A stretch of 33,614 nucleotides of DNA from Chloroflexota bacterium (GCA_005882765.1 VBDV01000034.1:1-33614), one strand, 5' to 3'; numbered from the stretch's first letter, positions 8,705 through 16,940 are shown. The notes: generated by a model not told the origin, from the letters alone. Translations and numbers: made by a program.

Positions 8705-10252
8705 TCAGTGCTTGAAGTGACGTCGCCCGGTGAACAGCATCGCCATGTGGTTCTTGTTCGCGGTGTCGATCATCATCGCGTCGCGGAGCGAGCCGCCGGG
8801 TTGGATGATCGCCGTCACGCCCGCGCGCGCCGCGACTTCGATGCCGTCGGGGAACGGGAAGTACGCATCCGAGGCCATGACCGCGAGCCGCGCGTTCTCG
8901 CCCGCCTTACGCACCGCGGTCTCGACCGCCACGACGCGTGACATTTGGCCTGGCCCGACGCCGACCGTAGCGAGCCCCCTCGCGAGGACGATCGCGTTCG
9001 AGGTCACGTGCTTCACGCAGCGCCACGCGAACAGGAGGTCGGTGAGCTCCTCGAGTGACGGCGTGCGCTCCGTGGCCACTTTGAAGTTGCCCTCGTCGAC
9101 CGCGGATTCGTCAGGCGTCTGCACCAGCATGCCGCCGGCGATGCGCTTGTAATCGAACGCGCCGCCGTCCTTGCGCGCGAGGCGTCCACCGACGATCGCG
9201 TGGCCGGGAACCGCGAGTATCTCCAGATTCTTTCGCTGCCGAAGGATGGGCAAGGCCTCGTCCTCATACCCGGGCGCGATGATCGCCTCGTAGAACGTCC
9301 CCTCCATGGCCTCGGCGAGCTCGCGCGTCACGATCCGGTTCGCTCCGACGATCCCGCCGAACGCCGAGACCGAGTCGCACATGAAAGCGCGCCGGTACGC
9401 CTTCGTGATCTCGTTGTCCGATGCTATGCCGCACGGGTTCTGGTGCTTGATGATCGCGACGGTCGGTTGAGCGAAGTCGATCGCGACCCGCCACGCCGCG
9501 TTGATGTCCAGCATGTTGTTGAAGCTCGTGGCCTTGCCGTGCAGTTGCTGCATCGCCGTCATCGCGCCATCTTCACCGCGCACCGCGTACATCGCGGCCT
9601 GCTGGTGCGGGTTCTCGCCATAGCGCAGGTCGCGGACCTTGCGGAGCGAGAGCGTCAGCTCGTCGGGGAACTGCACCCCGGCCTCGCTCGCGAAGCGCGA
9701 TGCGATCGCCGCGTCGTACGCCGCCGTATGGCTGAAGGCCTCGGAGGCGAGCACGCGACGGGTCTCGAGCGAGACGTTGCTCCGCAGCTTCAGCTCGTCG
9801 AGCACCGCGGCGTAACGCTCCGGCCGCGCGACGACGACAACGTGCTCGTAGTTCTTCGCCGCGGCGCGGAGGATCGTGGCGCCGCCGATGTCGATCTGGT
9901 CGAGCAGCATGCCGCCGCTCTTTCCCGCGGCCGCGTGCTCCGCGAAGGGATAGAGGTTGACGGCGACGAGGTCGATCGGCTCGATGCCCTCGCGCTTGAG
10001 CTCCTCGCGATGCGTCGGATCGTCGCGGCGCGCGAGGAGCGCGGCATGAATCTTCGGGTGGAGGGTCTTCACACGTCCCCCCAGAAGCGATGGCTGGCCG
10101 GTCACGTCTTCGACTGAGCGCGACGTAATGCCCTCGGCGGCGAGCGCGGCCCGCGTCCCGTCGGTGGCGATGAGCTCCCATCCGAGGTTCTGCAATCCGC
10201 GCGCGAACGCGTCGAGTCCGGTGCGATCAGAGACAGAGAGGAGGGCTCGCAG
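8705..10252 (-). CDS. purH: Bifunctional AICAR formyltransferase / IMP cyclohydrolase
   Basis: RALLSVSDRTGLDAFARGLQNLGWELIATDGT...VKTLHPKIHAALLARRDD...KHQNPCGIA, unambiguous PurH. Start placed at CTG 10252 (homology plus TATACT 7 nt upstream); the track's 10294 start overlaps the divergent gene. Confidence 0.93.
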   Translation of the reverse strand: MRALLSVSDRTGLDAFARGLQNLGWELIATDGTRAALAAEGITSRSVEDVTGQPSLLGGRVKTLHPKIHAALLARRDDPTHREELKREGIEPIDLVAVNLYPFAEHAAAGKSGGMLLDQIDIGGATILRAAAKNYEHVVVVARPERYAAVLDELKLRSNVSLETRRVLASEAFSHTAAYDAAIASRFASEAGVQFPDELTLSLRKVRDLRYGENPHQQAAMYAVRGEDGAMTAMQQLHGKATSFNNMLDINAAWRVAIDFAQPTVAIIKHQNPCGIASDNEITKAYRRAFMCDSVSAFGGIVGANRIVTRELAEAMEGTFYEAIIAPGYEDEALPILRQRKNLEILAVPGHAIVGGRLARKDGGAFDYKRIAGGMLVQTPDESAVDEGNFKVATERTPSLEELTDLLFAWRCVKHVTSNAIVLARGLATVGVGPGQMSRVVAVETAVRKAGENARLAVMASDAYFPFPDGIEVAARAGVTAIIQPGGSLRDAMMIDTANKNHMAMLFTGRRHFKH

Positions 10253-10265
10253 CGCGACTAGTATA
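10253..10265 (-). promoter_or_regulatory. -10-like element of purH (TATACT plus 7 nt)
   Basis: Minus strand TATACT (10265-10260) then agtcgcg then CTG at 10252; overlaps a plus-strand TAGTAT (10259-10264) facing the divergent gene. Confidence 0.5.
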
Positions 10266-10273
10266 GCCAGTCC

Positions 10274-10666
10274 ATGCCGTTCGATCCCCAGCACTTCGTT
10301 GATCGCTTCTTCCAGCCATTCAACAGCGAATCCCGTTTTTATTGGCCCGCCGTGATCGCGGTGGTCGTGTCCTTCATCGCGAACATCGTTTGGTACAACT
10401 GGCGGAGCCGAACGACGCCTCCGCCCGAAATCGGCGTCCGACCTTGGGCTTTCTGGAGCAATGTCGTTTTCCTCATCTGGTACCTGGTGCTGCTTCGGCA
10501 GGGCGTGCCCTTCTGGGTGCTCGTGCTGTCAATCGCCGCCAACGTCGCGCTCGTCGTGTACCTGTACTGGACGTACCTGCCGCCGCGCGAGGCCGCGTGG
10601 GAGCGAGAGCGCCGCCGTCAGGCCTACTTTCCGAAGCCCGGACGCAAAAGAAGGCGCCGCCGCTAG
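10274..10666 (+). CDS. Hypothetical membrane protein with strongly basic C-terminus
   Basis: 130 aa with hydrophobic segments FYWPAVIAVVVSFIANIVWYNW, WAFWSNVVFLIWYLVLL and FWVLVLSIAANVALVVYLYW, and a tail GRKRRRRR. Confidence 0.75.
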   Translation: MPFDPQHFVDRFFQPFNSESRFYWPAVIAVVVSFIANIVWYNWRSRTTPPPEIGVRPWAFWSNVVFLIWYLVLLRQGVPFWVLVLSIAANVALVVYLYWTYLPPREAAWERERRRQAYFPKPGRKRRRRR

Positions 10667-10953
10667 TCGTCTCTGGGCGCGCCCCAGGTGATGTTGAAGC
10701 CTTCGTAGTGCGGTTTCCCGCCGAGCTCGGTCCTGGACACCTCGGTCACATCCGCGCCCGGCGGACCGTCGTTCAACCAGCTCTGCAGCGCCGCGAGCGC
10801 GCCACCGCTTCCTTCCGCGACCAGTTCTACTGATCCGTCGTCGCTGTTCCACACGCGACCAGTGATCGCAAGGCGTAAGGCCTCGCGCACCGCGCTGGCG
10901 CGGAAGTTCACGCCCTGCACGGAGCCGCGAACGACGAACCGAGCGCGCGGCAT
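10663..10953 (-). CDS. acyP: Acylphosphatase
   Basis: MPRARFVVRGSVQGVNFRASAVREALRLAITGRVWNSDDGSVELVAEG: VxGxVQGVxFR and GxVxNxxDGSVE motifs. ATG overlaps the polX stop. Confidence 0.9.
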   Translation of the reverse strand: MPRARFVVRGSVQGVNFRASAVREALRLAITGRVWNSDDGSVELVAEGSGGALAALQSWLNDGPPGADVTEVSRTELGGKPHYEGFNITWGAPRDD

Positions 10954-12701
10954 CAGCGCTTCTTCCGTAACGCGAGCATCGCGTCGAGACCGCTCACGTT
11001 GGCGAGATTTCTTTGGGCCGCCCAACCGCGTCGCGCCGTCCCCACGGCGAGGTCCATCCAATCGAGCTCCTCGATCGCGTGCGCGTCCGAGTTCGTGACG
11101 AGCGTCGCGCCGCGCTCGACCGCCTTGCGAATCCACGTATCCGGAAGATCGAGGCGCTCGGGTCCGCCGTTCACTTCGATCCATGTCCCGGTCTCGACCG
11201 CCGCGTCTATCACCTTGTCGAGGTCGACCGCGTGCGGCTCGCGTTTCTCCAGAAGCCGGCCGGTGGGATGCGAGAGCGCCGTCACGAGCGGGTGACGCAT
11301 CGCGCCGACGACACGCGCGGTCATCTGATCGCGCGTCTGCGCGAATGAGGAATGCACGGAGGCGCTCACGATGTCGAACTTCGCGAGAAGCTGGTCCGGA
11401 TAGTCGAGCGCCCCGTTCGCGCGGATGTCGACCTCGGTGCCGACGATGATGCGGAACGGCGCGAGCTCCGCGTTCAGGCGCGCGGCCTCGGCGAGCCGCG
11501 CCTCGATCCGCTCGGGCGATAGGCCGTTGGTCATGCCGAGACCCGGCGAGTGGTCCGTCACCGCGATGTATGCGTAGCCCTTCGCGCGGGCCCGCCGCGC
11601 CATATCGGCGAGAGGATCACGGCCGTCGGTCCAGTTCGTGTGGGTGTGCAGGTCGCCACGGATTTGTGCGACCTCGACCAGCGTCGGAAGCGCATGCGCT
11701 CTGGCGGCGTCGACCTCACCGCGATCCTCGCGGAGCTCCGGCGGGATGAAGTCCATGTCGAGGGCGGCGTAGACCTCCTCCTCCGTGACCGACGCGATCT
11801 CCTGACCGCGCGCCTCCGCGCCCACGCGATAGAGGCCGTACTCGTTCAGAAGGAGCTTTCGGCGGAGGGCGAGCCCGCGCAGGCGCACGTTGTGCTCCTT
11901 CGAGCCCGTGAAGTAGAGGAGAGCAGCGCCGAACGAACGCGCGGGAATGACACGCAGATCGATCTGCAGCCCTCGGTCAACGATGACCGAGCATTTCGTG
12001 TCGCCGCGCGCCAGCACACGCTCGACCCTGGGGCCGCGTGCGAAGACCTCGAAGATCGGTGCGGCGTCGTCGCCCGCGACGACGATGTCGACATCGCCGA
12101 TCGTCTCCTTGTAACGACGGAGGCTGCCCGCGATCGCGATCTGGACGACACCGGTCTCCGCGCGGAGGTAGTCGACCATCGTCGTGGCGGCCGCCCGAGC
12201 CTCGTGGAGCAGCGAGCGGCCAGTGCGTTGCTTCAGGGCCGCGATCGAGCGGAGAATGTTCTCCTCAGTCTTCGCCTGGATCTTCGGAAGCTGCTGAAGG
12301 CGGTGGTCTTTCGCGGCTTCCTCGAGCTCCTCGATCGTCGTGATCTTCAAGCCCTCGTAGATGGTCCGCGCGGTGGCCGGGCCTACACCCGGCACCCGCA
12401 ACAGCGTCAGAAGACCCGGCGGGACGGCGGCTTGAAGCTCGTCGTGACGCTTCGATCGGCCCGTGGCGACGATCTGCTCGATCGCTTCGCCCACCGACGA
12501 TCCGACTTTCGGGATCTCTTTGAGCCGGCGCTCCTGGACGAGCTTCGTCAGCGGCTCGCGCAGATCGCGGATCGAGCGCGCTGCGGCCCGATAGGTGACC
12601 GCGCGAAAGACGTTCTCGCCTTTGAGCTCGATCAGGTCGCCGATCTCGTCGAGGACCTTCGCGATGGCGTCGTTGCCGACGGCGAGGGCATCGAGGGGCA
12701 C
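10953..12701 (-). CDS. polX: PolX-type DNA polymerase X / PHP domain protein
   Basis: N-terminal HhH (LRVPGVGPATARTIYEGL), nucleotidyltransferase (AIAGSLRRYKETIGDVDIVV), C-terminal PHP (GDLHTHTNWTDGRDPLADMARRARAKGYAYIAVTDHSPGL). Confidence 0.93.
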   Translation of the reverse strand: MPLDALAVGNDAIAKVLDEIGDLIELKGENVFRAVTYRAAARSIRDLREPLTKLVQERRLKEIPKVGSSVGEAIEQIVATGRSKRHDELQAAVPPGLLTLLRVPGVGPATARTIYEGLKITTIEELEEAAKDHRLQQLPKIQAKTEENILRSIAALKQRTGRSLLHEARAAATTMVDYLRAETGVVQIAIAGSLRRYKETIGDVDIVVAGDDAAPIFEVFARGPRVERVLARGDTKCSVIVDRGLQIDLRVIPARSFGAALLYFTGSKEHNVRLRGLALRRKLLLNEYGLYRVGAEARGQEIASVTEEEVYAALDMDFIPPELREDRGEVDAARAHALPTLVEVAQIRGDLHTHTNWTDGRDPLADMARRARAKGYAYIAVTDHSPGLGMTNGLSPERIEARLAEAARLNAELAPFRIIVGTEVDIRANGALDYPDQLLAKFDIVSASVHSSFAQTRDQMTARVVGAMRHPLVTALSHPTGRLLEKREPHAVDLDKVIDAAVETGTWIEVNGGPERLDLPDTWIRKAVERGATLVTNSDAHAIEELDWMDLAVGTARRGWAAQRNLANVSGLDAMLALRKKR

Positions 12702-12727
12702 GCCCCCGATGCTACGGCGCTACGCGG

Positions 12728-14044
12728 TCAGGACGCCGGGCGCGAGGCGGCGGGATCGCGCGCGAGCTCGAGGTACGCGAACGCGGACTCCAGATCGCCG
12801 CGCGCTCGAAGCTTTTGCGCGTACTCCGCGGCGAGCGTCGAAAGATCCGGATGGTCCTCGATCGAAGCAAGTATTTCGATCGCCTTGCGGTACGACTGGT
12901 CGGACGAGCCGAAGTCGCCACGCGCGTGAGCGGCTGCGGCGCCGACGCGCAGCGCGTCGGCCTGCTGGCGGTGGTCGCCAAGATCGGCAAGGCGGGCTCC
13001 GGCGCTCTCGGCAAGGCGAAGCGCATTCTCGGAATCGCCTTCCTCGAGCGTGATCCGCGCGCGCAGGACGTCGACGATCGCGCCCACACGGACATCGCCG
13101 GCGAGCGCGGCGCGCTCGCTGCAGCGATCGACCGTCTCGCGTGCGGCGTTCATGTCGCCGTGCTCGAACTGCACCGTCGCGAGCGACTGCATGACGGAGA
13201 GCTCCACCGTGGTGTCGGAGACGCGCTCGAGCAATCCGAGTGCGCGCTGGTAGTTGCCGATCGCACCGTCGAGCTCGCCCGCGTCGTAGAGCGCGACGGC
13301 GACACCCATGTAGCTCTGCGCGGCGAGGCGCAGCTCGCTGGATCGCGACGCCACGGCGAGCGCGAGCTCGTACGTGGCGAGGGCCTTCACCGTGCGGTGG
13401 AGCCGGCGGTAGACGGTGCCGAGATGGACGAGCGTCCTCGCGCGGAGACGCGGGTCGGTGATCTCGCGCTGCTCCATGACGTCGCGCGCGGCCTCGAGCG
13501 ATTCGGCGCCGGCCGCGAGCTGGCCGTGCTCCACGTACAGCACACCGCGGGCGTGGAGCAGCTCAGCGAGCTCGGTGGCGTCGCTGTTCGCATCGACAAG
13601 CGACATCGCCTCGGCCAGCCGTTCGAACGCCTGCTCTCTTTTCCCTTCGGCAGCATCGGCCGAGGCGAGGTAGCGGAGAAGGGTGGCGCGCTCGCCGGCC
13701 TGCGCCTGCAGGGCCAGCGCTGAGCTCGCCTCGCGGCGGACGGCCGCCCAATCGTGGCGTTCGATCGCGGCCTGTGCCGCCAGACGATGGAAAACGCGCC
13801 GCTTCGCACCCGCGAGCGACTCGTCGCCGATGAAGTAGTCGAGGCTTCGGCCGAGCCGGGAGGCGATGATCTGCAGGGAGCGGAGGGACGGACGGACGAG
13901 GCCCGCCTCCACCTGACTGATAAAGCCCTTGGTAAGCTCGTCGCCGGCAAGCTGCGCCTGGCTTAGCCCCAGGGCGTGTCGAGCGGCGCGGACCCGCTCG
14001 CCCAAGGTCACCGGCTTCTGAACTGCTTCAGGCAGACTCGCCAC
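12728..14044 (-). CDS. XRE-family HTH regulator with extended TPR array (RRNPPA-like architecture)
   Basis: From GTG at 14044 (GGGGAG 5 nt upstream): VASLPEAVQKPVTLGERVRAARHALGLSQAQLAGDELTKGFISQVEAGLVRPSLRSLQIIASRLGRSLDYFIGDE, then repeated TPR-like helices (ATYELALAVASRSSELRLAAQSYMGVAVALYDAGELDGAIGNYQRALGLLERV...). Confidence 0.9.
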   Translation of the reverse strand: MASLPEAVQKPVTLGERVRAARHALGLSQAQLAGDELTKGFISQVEAGLVRPSLRSLQIIASRLGRSLDYFIGDESLAGAKRRVFHRLAAQAAIERHDWAAVRREASSALALQAQAGERATLLRYLASADAAEGKREQAFERLAEAMSLVDANSDATELAELLHARGVLYVEHGQLAAGAESLEAARDVMEQREITDPRLRARTLVHLGTVYRRLHRTVKALATYELALAVASRSSELRLAAQSYMGVAVALYDAGELDGAIGNYQRALGLLERVSDTTVELSVMQSLATVQFEHGDMNAARETVDRCSERAALAGDVRVGAIVDVLRARITLEEGDSENALRLAESAGARLADLGDHRQQADALRVGAAAAHARGDFGSSDQSYRKAIEILASIEDHPDLSTLAAEYAQKLRARGDLESAFAYLELARDPAASRPAS

Positions 14045-14054
14045 CGACGCTCCC

Positions 14055-14138
14055 CTGTCTAGACCGAACTGACAGTACGCCCAGCGATCCGGATTCTCTA
14101 GACTGCTGGAACAATACTGGCCGCTGTCGGCGCGGACA
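14055..14138. promoter_or_regulatory. Divergent intergenic region with repeated dyads (candidate XRE operators)
   Basis: TCTAGAC at 14058-14064 and 14097-14103; CTGTC(14055-14059)...GACAG(14071-14075); TGTC(14125-14128)-N6-GACA(14135-14138). Confidence 0.35.
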
Positions 14139-14154
14139 ATGTGGGGAGAACGAG

Positions 14155-14373
14155 ATGAGACCGTTCCGCTCGCGTGTGCTGACAGCACTCGTCATGGCGA
14201 TCCTGAGTCTCGGGCTGCTCGGAACCGTCGCGTTTGCCGACGAGATCCCGACCCAAACCCTCGTCGTCGATCCCGCTCCGACCGTCATCGAGGTGCCCGC
14301 GACGGTCTTCCCCGAGGATCCCTGGGGACTTCCGACCCTGGGCTTCCCCGAGGATCCCTGGCCGGATCTCTAA
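14155..14373 (+). CDS. Small secreted peptide with signal peptide and duplicated FPEDPW motif (candidate pro-pheromone)
   Basis: MRPFRSRVLTALVMAILSLGLLGTVAFA|DEIPTQTLVVDPAPTVIEVPATVFPEDPWGLPTLGFPEDPWPDL; n/h/c regions with an AFA cleavage site; GGGGAGA RBS upstream. Confidence 0.75.
   Translation: MRPFRSRVLTALVMAILSLGLLGTVAFADEIPTQTLVVDPAPTVIEVPATVFPEDPWGLPTLGFPEDPWPDL
14307..14361 (+). repeat. 19-bp direct repeat CTTCCCCGAGGATCCCTGG, two copies, 36-bp period
   Basis: Copies at 14307-14325 and 14343-14361; each encodes FPEDPW. Confidence 0.95.
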
Positions 14374-14390
14374 AGGCCATACTGGCGAGA

Positions 14391-14597
14391 GTGCCGGCGA
14401 CCTCGACAGCCCATCGGCAGAGACTCGAGATCGACGGCACGCCGTTCCTGTTCCAGCACGGCTATCGCTTCGGGAAGGTGACGTTCATCACGCGCCTTCC
14501 GCTCGGTAAGAACATGACGGTGTTCACCCCCGGCCACCTCTCCGCGCCGGAGGTCGAGACCGTTGTCCGCGGCGACAACCCTTGGATGCTGGAGTGA
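14391..14597 (+). CDS. Hypothetical protein (68 aa)
   Basis: From GTG 14391 (CATACT 7 nt upstream): VPATSTAHRQRLEIDGTPFLFQHGYRFGKVTFITRLPLGKNMTVFTPGHLSAPEVETVVRGDNPWMLE. Confidence 0.5.
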   Translation: MPATSTAHRQRLEIDGTPFLFQHGYRFGKVTFITRLPLGKNMTVFTPGHLSAPEVETVVRGDNPWMLE

Positions 14598-14622
14598 CGC
14601 TTCCGTTGGGGGTAGGCGGCTA

Positions 14623-15090
14623 ACGCGCGCGATCGTTCAGCGTGTTCGGTCCGCCACTATCGACGTAGCCGAAGAGCGTGTTGCCGAGATCAAATCCGGT
14701 GTCGTGGTCCTCGTCGGGGTCGGCGCGAACGACCGCCCAGAGGACGGCGAACGTCTTGCCGCCAAGATCGCCGGCCTACGCATCTTCGAGGAGGCGGGCA
14801 AGATGCAAAGGTCACTCGCGGACGTGGGCGGGGTGGTGCTCGCGGTGCCCCAATTCACGCTCTACGGCGACGCTCGACACGGCCGGCGACCCGATTTCAC
14901 AGCGGCGGCGCCACCCGAGCTCGGGAAGCGCCTCTTTGACGCGTTCTGCGGCGCTCTTCGCGGCAACGGCATCGAGGTCCGTCAAGGCCGGTTCGGCGCG
15001 ACGATGCTCGTGAGGCTGGAGGCGGATGGACCGGTGACGCTCGCGCTTTCGACCGATGGCTGGCGCGAGAGCGAGCTCGGGTCGTCGTGA
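14623..15090 (+). CDS. dtd: D-aminoacyl-tRNA deacylase (start uncertain)
   Basis: TRAIVQRVRSATIDV...GGVVLAVPQFTLYGDARHGRRPDFTAAAPPE matches DTD. No ATG/GTG/TTG at the conserved N-terminus; ACG at 14623 or upstream TTG at 14563. Confidence 0.9.
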   Translation, partial: TRAIVQRVRSATIDVAEERVAEIKSGVVVLVGVGANDRPEDGERLAAKIAGLRIFEEAGKMQRSLADVGGVVLAVPQFTLYGDARHGRRPDFTAAAPPELGKRLFDAFCGALRGNGIEVRQGRFGATMLVRLEADGPVTLALSTDGWRESELGSS

Positions 15091-15620
15091 ACCACCAGGA
15101 TCACGTCGCGCTCCTGGCGCGCGGCATCACGCAAGGCGAGGGCGGCGCATGGGCCGATCTCGGCGCCGGGACGGGAGCGTTCACTCTCGCGCTTGCCGAC
15201 CTCATCGGCCCGCACGGTGTCATATACGCGATCGACCGCGACCGCGGCGCGCTGGCAGAGCTGCGAACCGCGTTCGTCTCGGCGGTCCCGCAAGCGGAGC
15301 TACGCGTCCAGGTCGCCGACTTCACCCGGCGCCTCGAGCTCAGTGACCTCGACGGGATCGTTATGGCGAACTCGCTTCATTTCGTCGAAGACAAGACACG
15401 AGTGCTCGCTCTCGTGCGCGGCTACCTCAAGAGCGGTGGACGGCTCATCCTGGTGGAGTACGACAGCGACCGCGGCAACACCTGGGTACCGCATCCGCTG
15501 TCCTTTGAAACATGGAAGGACCTCGCGAGCGAGGCCGGATTTGTCGACACGAGAAGGCTTGCGACCGTTCCGAGCCGGTTCCTGCACCGAATTTATTCCG
15601 CTTTGAGCCTCGTCTCGTGA
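15087..15620 (+). CDS. Class I SAM-dependent methyltransferase
   Basis: GAWADLGAGTGAFTLALADLIGPHGVIYAIDRD (motif I) and LKSGGRLILVEYD. GTG start overlaps the dtd stop. Confidence 0.88.
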   Translation: MNHQDHVALLARGITQGEGGAWADLGAGTGAFTLALADLIGPHGVIYAIDRDRGALAELRTAFVSAVPQAELRVQVADFTRRLELSDLDGIVMANSLHFVEDKTRVLALVRGYLKSGGRLILVEYDSDRGNTWVPHPLSFETWKDLASEAGFVDTRRLATVPSRFLHRIYSALSLVS

Positions 15621-15644
15621 GAGCGCTCCCTAGGCTCGGCCGGG

Positions 15645-15887
15645 ATGCGAATTGGTTCCGTCCGGCTCTGGGCTTCCATCGGGGTGCTGGTCATCGCGGC
15701 CGGGATGCCGTACTGCGCCGCGGCCATAGGCTGGGCAGCGATCCAGGACGAGACGACCATCACGGTCCGGGCTGACGTCGCGTTCGGCGTGCTCGTGTCC
15801 TGGGTCGGATGGACGATCCTCGCGATTGCCGGCGCGGCGTGGACCTGGAAGTCGTGGCGCGTTCGGCGCGAAGCGGTGCGCGCTTAG
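15645..15887 (+). CDS. Small two-TM hypothetical membrane protein
   Basis: MRIGSVRLWASIGVLVIAAGMPYCAAAIGWAAI...AFGVLVSWVGWTILAIAGAAWTWKSWRVRREAVRA; TAGGCT box 8 nt upstream. Confidence 0.65.
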   Translation: MRIGSVRLWASIGVLVIAAGMPYCAAAIGWAAIQDETTITVRADVAFGVLVSWVGWTILAIAGAAWTWKSWRVRREAVRA

Positions 15888-16909
15888 CGGGCGAGCTCGA
15901 GCGCAGTCGCGAGCGTGAGCTTCGCGGCTTTCAACCAGAGTCGCTTGTTCGTGACCTTGTCCGGCGTGTCGTTCACCGTGTGGAAGGTGTAGTTCCCGGG
16001 AAAAGTCGCATCGTTCTCGCCGTACCGCTGGACGAGCGCGACCGCGGGAATCCCGGCGAGGCCGAACGGCGCCGCGTCGAGAATGGTCGCGCCGCTCGTC
16101 GCGAGCTGCGGCACGAGTGGCGTTACGCCGATCGCATAGCGATCATTCGCGGAAATCACTCGGTCCCGAAGAGCGGCCGATTCGTTCGTGTAGTAGATGA
16201 GGTCGAGCCGGTCGGCGATCGGGTTGAACCCCACCATGTCGATGTTGATCACGGCGGCATAGGGCGCCGGCGTATCGAGCGATCCCAGATACGAAGCGCT
16301 TCCCTTGAAGAAGAGCTCCTCGCCGTCGAAGAAGGCAAGAACGATCCGCTGCCGGAGCGTAAAGCGCTCCTGCGCGAGCACCCGCGCGTACTCCAAAAGA
16401 GCTGCGGTACCCGTTCCGTTGTCGTCCGCACCCGGCGCGGCCATCGTCGCCGCCTTCGCGGGGGTCCAACCTGGCTGGAAGCTCGCGATCGAGTCGTAGT
16501 GGGCGCAGATCATGACCCACCCTTGATCCGGTGCCGGGCCAAGCGGGTCGATGAACGCGAGGATGTTCTCGAGCGGAAGCGATTGGTACGTGCCGAAGTG
16601 CGACCGTACCGTGACGCCGGGGATCGCGCCGAGCTGTTCCTTGAGATACGCCACGGCCTTCGCATGATTCGGGTTGCGCACGTCACGCGAGCCGAATGAA
16701 GCGAGCGCGACCATGTGGTCGTTCAGCTTCGCGGGATCGATGCCCTCGAGCACCGCGGCAATCGGTCGTGCCGTCGGCGAGGCGGTCGGGGACGCGGCGG
16801 GCTGGCTCGCGGTCGCGGCGACGGCAGGCGACGGGGCAGGAGGCGCCGCGGTTGTCCCACCGCACGACGCCAAAACGATCGCGAGCACGACAAGACGCCG
16901 TCCCACCAC
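15884..16909 (-). CDS. M28-family metallopeptidase, predicted lipoprotein
   Basis: Signal plus lipobox VVLAIVLASCGG; VMICAHYDSIA, PGADDNGTGTAALLEYAR, LAFFDGEELFFKGSASYL are M28 zinc-peptidase motifs. Confidence 0.9.
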   Translation of the reverse strand: MVGRRLVVLAIVLASCGGTTAAPPAPSPAVAATASQPAASPTASPTARPIAAVLEGIDPAKLNDHMVALASFGSRDVRNPNHAKAVAYLKEQLGAIPGVTVRSHFGTYQSLPLENILAFIDPLGPAPDQGWVMICAHYDSIASFQPGWTPAKAATMAAPGADDNGTGTAALLEYARVLAQERFTLRQRIVLAFFDGEELFFKGSASYLGSLDTPAPYAAVINIDMVGFNPIADRLDLIYYTNESAALRDRVISANDRYAIGVTPLVPQLATSGATILDAAPFGLAGIPAVALVQRYGENDATFPGNYTFHTVNDTPDKVTNKRLWLKAAKLTLATALELAR

Positions 16910-16940
16910 TCCGGTATATCGCGCCCGGCGCGAGCGGTCT

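Noticed and set aside
11550-12929. 459-aa plus-strand ORF
   Set aside because: Antisense to polX; compositionally spurious.
14139-14390. Upstream part of ORF 14139..14597
   Set aside because: Overlaps the signal-peptide ORF in another frame; the plausible start is GTG 14391.
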